From: Flaviramulus multivorans
GTDB taxonomy: Bacteria > Bacteroidota > Bacteroidia > Flavobacteriales > Flavobacteriaceae
DNA: 64,000 nt
NCBI RefSeq assembly: GCF_021728415.1
Contig: NZ_JAKKDV010000004.1
Coordinates: 186,001-250,000, forward strand
Reading direction: 5' to 3'
Shown here: positions 58,301 through 64,000 of the stretch, one piece after another
How positions within the stretch are numbered: position 1 is the stretch's first letter
Layout of the letters: the number at the start of each line of letters is the position of its first letter
Program-made: the position numbers and the translations under genes
The notes under the pieces: generated by a model
Databases searched by the model: none
The model's input: only the letters and a program-made list of their open reading frames with translations
What the model was told of the DNA's origin: nothing

Positions 58301-61300
58301 TAGCATCGGCTACTGAAAATTTAGAAGTCACCGTCAAAATTGAAAAAGACCATAAGATTGTAAAAACTGAAATTATTCAGCTTAAAAACAATAAAAAAAC
58401 CATTTCAATTCCCGTAGAATCCAAAGATTTAGGTGGTTTTGCGGTGCATTATAGTTATGCGGCATATAATAGTTTTCAATCAGCAACAGAAATCATTGCG
58501 GTGCCTTACCCTAAAACCGAACTCGATATTGAAACCGCAACCTTTAGAGATAAACTACAACCTGGAACAGATGAAACTTGGAGTTTTAAAATTAAAGGGC
58601 CACAAGGCGACAAAGTAAGTGCTGAATTATTAGCCAGTATGTATGATGCGTCGTTAGACCAATTTAAGCCACATACTTGGAGTTTTAACCCAACTGTAAC
58701 CCATACATATTCTTCAAATAATTATAGCAACGGAAACAGTAGTTTTGGCACTAAAAACTTTAGAGTTTATAATGAACGAAATAACGTTCGGTATCCGCAA
58801 CAATATTATGACCAACTTAATTGGTTTGGGTTTAGTCTCAACTTTAATAAATGGCGGTATGATAATTATGTTAAATCTTTAAGGTTAAAGTCAGAATCAA
58901 AATATGATGATTCTATAAAAAAAGGCTTTGTATCAGGAACTGTTTTTGATGAGCAGGGAAACCCTTTACCCGGAGTTTCAGTTATTGTTAAAGGAACTAC
59001 AAGAGGCACGTCCACAGATTTTGATGGTAATTTTAGTATTGAAGCTTCAAAAGATGAAATTTTGGTAATGAGCTATGTTGGATTTGTTTCAAGACAAATT
59101 AATCTTAACAAGAATAACGTTTTAAATATTTCTTTAGCAGAAAGTGTTGAGCATTTGGAGGAAGTTGTAACAGTTGGTTATGGGGTTTCAAAAGAAAAAA
59201 GATCTCTAAATGCCACCATATCAAATGTACAATATGATTCAGTTGGTGAAGAAATGGAATTAGATGAGGAAATTGTTGAAGGAGTTGCCTTTGCTTCTTA
59301 TCCTAATGGTCCAAAGCGTGAAAAAGCAGAAAACGAGTTTGATACAAATGGTATTTTAATCCGTAAAAACCTGCAAGAAACAGCCTTTTTCTTTCCGCAT
59401 TTACAAACCGATGAAGCGGGCAATGTTAGTTTTAGTTTTACTACGCCTGAAGCATTAACCCAATGGAAATTACAATTATTAGCACACACCAAAACTTTAG
59501 AAAGTGCTACTAAAACTTTAACTACTGTTACCCAAAAAGAGTTGATGGTGATACCAAACGTACCTCGTTTTTTGCGACATGGTGATAATATAACCATTAG
59601 TACAAAAATTGCTAACCTGACTGAAAAACAACTTTCTGGTCAAGCTGTTTTAATGTTAACGGATGCGATTTCAGGAAAGGAAGTAAACGCAAAACTGAGT
59701 AATTCAGAAAATAATAAAACGTTTACTGTTGATGCTAAAGGCAATACACAAGTGTCTTGGAGTTTATCAATTCCTAATGATGTGGATGCGGTCCAATATA
59801 AAGTCATTGCAAAAGCAGGTGATTTTAGCGATGGCGAACAAAATGCACTACCAGTTTTATCAAACAGAATGTTAGTTACCGAAACATTGCCCATGTGGAT
59901 TCGCTCAAACGAAACAAGAACATTCACTTTAGATAAGTTGAAAACTAACACCTCAACAACTTTAAAACATCATAAACTAACACTGGAAATGACATCCAAT
60001 CCAGCGTGGTATGCGGTTCAAGCACTTCCGTATTTAATGGAATATCCATATGATTGTAATGAGCAAACATTCAGCAGATATTATGCGAATGCCTTAGCAA
60101 GTCATATTGCAAATTCAAACCCAAGAATTCAGGAAGTTTTTAATCAATGGAAATCTCAAGATGCCTTACTAAGTAATCTTGAAAAGAATGAAGAATTAAA
60201 GTCGATTTTAATTCAAGAAACACCGTGGCTTCGTGATGCACAAAGTGAAACCGAACAGAAAAAGCGCATTGCCTTGTTATTCGACTTAAATAAAATGAAT
60301 AATGAATTGCAAACGGCTAATCGTAAACTTGAAAACAATCAAATGTCCTCTGGAGCTTGGGCATGGTTTAATGGTGGACGCGAAAACCGATACATCACAC
60401 AACATATTATTACTGGTTTTGGTCACTTAAAACAACTAAATGTGAATACAGAAGTGAGTTCTAAAATGATTTCAAAGGCAATCAATTACCTTGACACTGA
60501 ATTCATAAAAGAATACAAAGACATCAGAAAATACAATTCTAATGTAGATTTAAACAAAGACCACTTAAGCTACACACAATTGCATTATTTATACATGCGA
60601 AGCTTTTATCCAGAAGTTAAAAAATCGAAAGAAGTTGAAGACATTATAGAATATTATCAAACTCAAATACAAAAATATTGGTTATCTCGTTCCTTGTACT
60701 CAAAGGGTTTAATGGTCTTAATATCCCATAGAAATAACAATGAAAAAACAGCTTCAAAAATTTTAAAATCGCTTAAAGAAACAAGTATTACTTCAGAAGA
60801 ATTAGGGATGTATTGGAAAGAAAATACAAACTCTTGGTTTTGGTATCAAGCACCCATTGAAACTCAAGCTTTAATGATTGAAGCATTTGCAGAAATTGAA
60901 AACGATACGAAAACCATTGACAATCTGAAAATATGGCTACTAAAAAATAAACAAACTAACCGCTGGAAAACTACCAAAGCAACCACCGAAGCAGTTTATG
61001 CCTTATTACTTCAAGGAAGTGATTGGTTGAGCGTAACCGATATGGTTGATGTGGTTTTAGGCGGACAACAAATAGAGCCTTCAAAACTAGAAAATGTAAA
61101 AGTAGAGGCTGGAACGGGTTACTATAAAACAGCATGGAATGGTTCTGAAATTGAACCTGAAATGGCTGACGTAAAACTCACCAAAAAAGGTGATGGTATT
61201 GCTTGGGGAAGTTTGTATTGGCAGTATTTTGAAGATTTGGATAAGATAACATCTGCCGAAACCCCTTTAAAGTTGAAGAAAAAGTTATTTATAAAAAAGA

Positions 61301-61683
61301 ATACAGATACTGGTGAAGAAATTACCGAAATAACAGAAACCACAAACTTAAAAGTAGGTGATTTAGTAAGGGTTCGTATTGAGTTACGAAGCGATAGAAA
61401 CATGGAATTCTTACATATGAAAGATATGCGAGCATCTGGATTGGAACCTGCAAATGTATTATCTCAATACAAATGGCAAGATGGTTTAGGCTATTATGAA
61501 AGCACAAAAGATGCCAGCACAAATTTCTTTTTCGATTATTTACCTAAAGGAGTTTATATATTTGAATACGATTTGCGTGTGAATAATGCCGGTAATATGA
61601 GTAATGGAATCACTACAATTCAAAGTATGTATGCGCCTGAATTTAGCAGCCATAGCGAAGGTAAAAGAATTCATATTAATTAA
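55345..61683 (+). CDS. Alpha-2-macroglobulin-family protein with inserted SusC-type N-terminal domain
   Basis: The 2112-residue protein has an ordinary signal peptide (LLFLMIILFANFSQAQ) without a lipobox, so it is predicted to be periplasmic or exported rather than lipid-anchored. Parts in order: an N-terminal helical region, MG domains with FIFTDRSIYRPGQTVYFKA (about 583-601, MG2), a bait-region-type domain (about 965-1115), an inserted CarboxypepD_reg-like domain (about 1193-1275), the A2M core beginning near QETAFFFPHLQTDEAG (about 1342), and the thioester domain with the intact CNEQ motif (Cys1571, Gln1574). Bacterial A2Ms trap proteases that reach the periplasm. The insert ends in EEVVTVGYG, the SusC/TonB-box-like signature. 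The frame is continuous with no frameshift. The gene begins a cluster with a lipoprotein and an M64 peptidase. Confidence 0.92.
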   Translation: MKNALLFLMIILFANFSQAQNADYDDLWTKVEQFETEGLVQSALKTVENISQKASKDKNHPQLIKTMLFKSKFALVLEEDAQLKIIKDFKKQIELSEFPTKNVLESILANLYWQYFNQNRWQFYNRTKTTEKVDAEDFRAWDLQTLFDEIHLHFQNSLQNGLILQLEPLSHYDALLNLQKDSKIYRPTLFDFLNHEALAFYKTNETNITKPAYKFEIDNPDFLGEVVTFSSLKIESKDSTSLQLNALKIYQDLVQFHLKDKEPFALADVNIERLKFINQHATFNDKETLLLQVLKAESSKIKSHEVSGLYDFEIASLYYNQSQKYQPISNEEHRWKAKEAIEICNAVISKFPENTGSEKCKVLKQHIEQQTLQITTEDYLPIQKHVRLLVRYKNLNSLQFAIYKLNRNQLEKLNKLYRKEEQHFFIKKLEVDKNWENTLRNENDYQTHSTEVLVPKLNNGTYLIFASVKNDKETFAFSTIQVSNLALVETESNKRKSFQIIDRNNGKPITNANVELSYYENNSRKTIKETHRTNIYGEIIIEKTTGRYRNVSAKVQYGNDTAYFGDYYINQYYQQEKEKETYKAFIFTDRSIYRPGQTVYFKAIAMKTKNGKTEVVANESVYAALYNTNDEEIKELEFKTNEFGSVSGEFILPNNGLNGQYYIEFDGDDEDFYTEHYFSVEEYKRPKFETKFTPITETFKVNDSVTIKGNALAYAGSNITDAKVVYRVHRKVQYPRWYYWYRPWFQSEPQEITHGETITNEKGEFEITFKAIPDQSVDKNNLPIFNYEVTADVTDLNGETRSATTIVNVGYHALVANITVDNVLDKTNKDHKISIDTKNLNGEFVPAKGTIKIYKLSAPTRVLRPRPWATPDYQDFSEEAFKNLFPHDAYTDEHNPNNWEKGDLVFEKEFDTEKSKEIELGKIKKWQSGTYIITLESKDKFGQLVKDEAKTTLFSDNDKTLADNQLFSITTNKPSYKIGETAIITLASATENLEVTVKIEKDHKIVKTEIIQLKNNKKTISIPVESKDLGGFAVHYSYAAYNSFQSATEIIAVPYPKTELDIETATFRDKLQPGTDETWSFKIKGPQGDKVSAELLASMYDASLDQFKPHTWSFNPTVTHTYSSNNYSNGNSSFGTKNFRVYNERNNVRYPQQYYDQLNWFGFSLNFNKWRYDNYVKSLRLKSESKYDDSIKKGFVSGTVFDEQGNPLPGVSVIVKGTTRGTSTDFDGNFSIEASKDEILVMSYVGFVSRQINLNKNNVLNISLAESVEHLEEVVTVGYGVSKEKRSLNATISNVQYDSVGEEMELDEEIVEGVAFASYPNGPKREKAENEFDTNGILIRKNLQETAFFFPHLQTDEAGNVSFSFTTPEALTQWKLQLLAHTKTLESATKTLTTVTQKELMVIPNVPRFLRHGDNITISTKIANLTEKQLSGQAVLMLTDAISGKEVNAKLSNSENNKTFTVDAKGNTQVSWSLSIPNDVDAVQYKVIAKAGDFSDGEQNALPVLSNRMLVTETLPMWIRSNETRTFTLDKLKTNTSTTLKHHKLTLEMTSNPAWYAVQALPYLMEYPYDCNEQTFSRYYANALASHIANSNPRIQEVFNQWKSQDALLSNLEKNEELKSILIQETPWLRDAQSETEQKKRIALLFDLNKMNNELQTANRKLENNQMSSGAWAWFNGGRENRYITQHIITGFGHLKQLNVNTEVSSKMISKAINYLDTEFIKEYKDIRKYNSNVDLNKDHLSYTQLHYLYMRSFYPEVKKSKEVEDIIEYYQTQIQKYWLSRSLYSKGLMVLISHRNNNEKTASKILKSLKETSITSEELGMYWKENTNSWFWYQAPIETQALMIEAFAEIENDTKTIDNLKIWLLKNKQTNRWKTTKATTEAVYALLLQGSDWLSVTDMVDVVLGGQQIEPSKLENVKVEAGTGYYKTAWNGSEIEPEMADVKLTKKGDGIAWGSLYWQYFEDLDKITSAETPLKLKKKLFIKKNTDTGEEITEITETTNLKVGDLVRVRIELRSDRNMEFLHMKDMRASGLEPANVLSQYKWQDGLGYYESTKDASTNFFFDYLPKGVYIFEYDLRVNNAGNMSNGITTIQSMYAPEFSSHSEGKRIHIN

Positions 61684-61724
61684 TATATTTAATTATTAAC
61701 TTTAACTCAAATCTATTTAGCTAC

Positions 61725-62234
61725 ATGAGCCAGTTAGTGAACTTAAAAAATACTTTGTCTATTCTAATTTTAATATTAGTTATTTCTTGTGTGTCACAAC
61801 AAAAAGTTGTTACTGAAAAACCTGAAGTTGAAGCAACACCGAAACTTATTTTTATAAATTATTTGATAAAAAACAATTTAAATGATGACAAAACCAAAAG
61901 TGTTCGATGTATTAATACAATTATTACTGATGGAGCGCTAAAAAAAAATAACAACAAGTACCTTGAAGAAGGAAATTCAGGTGATTTAAACTGTCGACAA
62001 CTCGATAAAAATTCGAACGTATTACAAAGTGTAATTATCAAAAATCCGTTAGTCAAAACGTTTGAATATGTTGACGAATCAAATGAATTTCGACTTAAAA
62101 CTGTTGAACTAGATAGTGTTGAGTTCTCATTAAAATTAAAACTAGAACCAAATGCTGCTTATATTACCATTAGCGAATTTAGTAATGTTGAAAACAACGA
62201 AAAGCAACTCATTAAAACACCGCTAAAATTATGA
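61725..62234 (+). CDS. Small hypothetical lipoprotein
   Basis: The 169-residue protein has a hydrophobic signal (LSILILILVISC) with the lipobox Cys at residue 22 and a following VSQQK. The mature part is beta-rich and has no motif I recognise (SVRCINTIITDGALKKNNNKY, LKLKLEPNAAYITISEFSN). Its stop codon overlaps the next gene's start as ATGA, and it lies 41 bp behind the macroglobulin gene, so these three genes are probably co-transcribed. A partner role for the M64 peptidase is possible but unproven. Confidence 0.75.
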   Translation: MSQLVNLKNTLSILILILVISCVSQQKVVTEKPEVEATPKLIFINYLIKNNLNDDKTKSVRCINTIITDGALKKNNNKYLEEGNSGDLNCRQLDKNSNVLQSVIIKNPLVKTFEYVDESNEFRLKTVELDSVEFSLKLKLEPNAAYITISEFSNVENNEKQLIKTPLKL

Positions 62235-63625
62235 AAAATCTATTACTTCTTTTTGTACTTTTTTTGAACATCAATTACAGCAATGCTCAAATTTTTGATG
62301 TAGAATCTATTAAATTTTCGGGCGATAATGACAAAAGAATTAATTTGGTAATAATAAGTGAAGGATACCAAACAACTGAATTTACAAAGTTTAAAACGGA
62401 CGCCACAAATTTTTTGGATGATTTATTCATGCAATCACCTTTTGCTGAGTATACTGATTATTTTAATGCATATATTATAAAAGTTCCGTCAAACGAAAGC
62501 GGTTCTGACCATCCAGGTACCGCTACGGACGTTACAGAACCTGCTTCCCCAATTACAACCGCGGATACTTATTTTAATACTAGTTATGATAGTTTTAATA
62601 TTCACCGCCTATTATATACTTTCAATACTTCAACCATTAATACTGTATTAGCAAATAATTTTCCTGAATATGACCAAGCTATAGTTTTAGTAAACTCTGA
62701 TGAGTATGGTGGTAGCGGAGGCGTTCATGCCTTTACATCTACAGGCGCAAGTGCCAACGAAATTGCCATACATGAATTGGGACATTCTTTATTTGATTTA
62801 AAAGATGAATATTACCCAGGTGACGCTTTAGCTGCTGAAGCTATTAATATGACGCAGGAGACTAATACAAGTTTGGTGAAGTGGAAAAATTGGATCGGCA
62901 TTAATGGAATTGGCATTTATCAGTATTTAGATGGTTTTGGGACTCCTAAACCCTGGTATAGACCTCATGAAACCTGTAAAATGCGCTATTTAGGGTTTGA
63001 TTTTTGTGCAGTATGTACAGAGGGGATTATTGAAAAAATTCATGATTTGGTTTCTCCAATAGATTCTTATGCTCCCGTTTCTAATACAGTTGAAAATCCC
63101 TCTTTTCCCATTGATTTTAGCCTGTCATTAATAAAGCCTATACCGAACACTTTAGAAACTGTTTGGACTTTAAATGCGTCAAATTTTGCAAATAACATAG
63201 ATGATGTTTCCCTTATTGAGACTGACTTAGTTGAGGGTACTAACACATTAACAGCTGTAACTAATGATGCCTCAACTTTACTAAAAGTGGATAACCATGA
63301 AACCATACACGTTTATACTGTTACTTGGACTATTAATTACTCCTCATTAGGTATCGAAGACATCAACAGTTTGGTTAATAATTTAAGTATTACTGTTTAC
63401 CCAAACCCTACAAATGACATTGTGAATTTTAAATTTGAAAATAGTAATAATTTAGATTTAAAAATTGATGTTGTTAGTATAGATGGTAAAACACTAAAAT
63501 CATTACTGGTTTCAAATTACGAAACACAACAGGTAGATATTAGTAATTTAAGCACGGGTATTTACATAGCCAATTGTTATGCTAACAACGTGCTTGTAGC
63601 TAGTAAAAGACTTGTAAAGCAATAG
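62231..63625 (+). CDS. M64-family secreted metallopeptidase with T9SS sorting domain
   Basis: The 464-residue protein has a signal peptide (LLLLFVLFLNINYSNAQ), then an M64 (IgA peptidase M64) domain. Its zinc motif is HELGHSLFDLKDEY, with His181, Glu182 and His185 and the family's trailing DEY. Early motifs are VIISEGYQTTEFTKF and DHPGTATD, and later ones CKMRYLGFDFCAVC. The last about 90 residues (SITVYPNPTNDIVNFKF, LSTGIYIANCYANNVLVASKRLVKQ) are a type A T9SS sorting domain, so it is secreted. It overlaps the upstream lipoprotein gene by four bases. It is convergent with the DinB gene, 9 bp away. Confidence 0.92.
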   Translation: MKNLLLLFVLFLNINYSNAQIFDVESIKFSGDNDKRINLVIISEGYQTTEFTKFKTDATNFLDDLFMQSPFAEYTDYFNAYIIKVPSNESGSDHPGTATDVTEPASPITTADTYFNTSYDSFNIHRLLYTFNTSTINTVLANNFPEYDQAIVLVNSDEYGGSGGVHAFTSTGASANEIAIHELGHSLFDLKDEYYPGDALAAEAINMTQETNTSLVKWKNWIGINGIGIYQYLDGFGTPKPWYRPHETCKMRYLGFDFCAVCTEGIIEKIHDLVSPIDSYAPVSNTVENPSFPIDFSLSLIKPIPNTLETVWTLNASNFANNIDDVSLIETDLVEGTNTLTAVTNDASTLLKVDNHETIHVYTVTWTINYSSLGIEDINSLVNNLSITVYPNPTNDIVNFKFENSNNLDLKIDVVSIDGKTLKSLLVSNYETQQVDISNLSTGIYIANCYANNVLVASKRLVKQ

Positions 63626-63634
63626 CTGTTTTTT

Positions 63635-64000
63635 TTAAGGAATTCGTTTTTTTAAAAGCAGGATTTGACCCAAATGACTTGATTGATGTTCCATAACGTG
63701 GTACCAAGACCAATGATTATTCATTCTATAACCTTCCGGAGTTTGTGCTAACCAAACATCATCTTTACCCTTTAAATACTCAAGTGTTTTTTGCCTAACT
63801 TCATCGTAAATATTTAAATAATAACTTATGGGTTTTCCTTTATGCATTTCACGGGCTTCATTACCCATAGACATTCTCATGCCCCATTCTTCCTGTTCCT
63901 CTTTATTAAACTCTCTATTTTCAAAAGTATACACCTGGTAAAATTTTTCAGTAGCGGCTAAATGCAAAACTAGAGTGCCAATGCTATTAGCATTTTCGTC
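63635..64000 (-). CDS. DinB-family protein (5' end cut by window edge)
   Basis: This minus-strand frame is open to base 64000, so 121 codons are visible and the N-terminus is missing. An internal ATG at 63965-63967 is not the true start, because family-like sequence DENANSIGTLVLHLAATEKF reads in from the edge. The part seen has His residues in LHLAATEKF and in NHWSWYHVMEHQSSHLGQILLL, the four-helix DinB/YfiT-type metal-binding pattern. DinB-like proteins often bind a metal or a thiol. The specific role is unknown. Confidence 0.8.
   Translation of the reverse strand, partial: DENANSIGTLVLHLAATEKFYQVYTFENREFNKEEQEEWGMRMSMGNEAREMHKGKPISYYLNIYDEVRQKTLEYLKGKDDVWLAQTPEGYRMNNHWSWYHVMEHQSSHLGQILLLKKRIP

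Noticed and set aside
58915-59215. Assembly chimera as an explanation of the SusC-type insert in the macroglobulin
   Set aside because: The frame is continuous, the flanking domains are complete and the insert sequence differs from all three susC genes, so a misjoin is unlikely, though long reads could confirm.

Overview
The window is a stretch of an AT-rich chromosome from a member of the Bacteroidota, most probably a marine-type Flavobacteriaceae. The evidence is three SusC/SusD pairs, type IX secretion (T9SS) C-terminal sorting domains on two metallopeptidases, Omp85 and CtlX proteins of flavobacterial type, -7 boxes fitting TAnnTTTG, and little sign of Shine-Dalgarno sequences. I cannot name the genus.

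Region 1 (1-6080, minus strand) carries housekeeping metabolism: ctlX (cut by the window edge), a second guanidine-group-modifying enzyme, citrate synthase, enolase and carA. Hairpin terminators separate most of these units.

Region 2 (6166-23413, minus strand) is one long run of str, S10, spc and alpha operon genes: rpsL-rpsG-fusA-rpsJ, then rplC through rplQ, with secY, infA, rpmJ and rpoA. A textbook flavobacterial promoter lies before rpsL. The run is tightly packed except for a structured 135-bp gap between rpsJ and rplC, which looks like an attenuator, and loose gaps of about 70-125 bp in the alpha part.

Region 3 (23592-43550, plus strand) is an outer-membrane and nutrient-uptake block: an Omp85-family protein, three tandem SusC/SusD pairs, a surface lipoprotein and an M4 metallopeptidase with a T9SS signal. 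No glycoside hydrolase, lyase, sulfatase or dedicated regulator is visible, so peptide or protein use is at least as likely as glycan use. The three susC genes share one promoter and leader design and a near-identical 5' coding region.

Region 4 (43617-55202, both strands) is mixed housekeeping: rlmB, a rhomboid protease, rarA, a secreted hypothetical protein, a radC/DUF7033/yjjG overlap operon, a dienelactone hydrolase-like protein, a TIG lipoprotein, mpl and a TPR protein. Two copies of a structured intergenic repeat and one long imperfect palindrome lie here.

Region 5 (55345-63625, plus strand) holds a giant alpha-2-macroglobulin with an inserted SusC-type N-terminal domain, a small lipoprotein and a T9SS-sorted M64 peptidase. 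A DinB-family gene runs off the right edge on the minus strand. I saw no tRNA, rRNA, IS element, prophage or CRISPR array.
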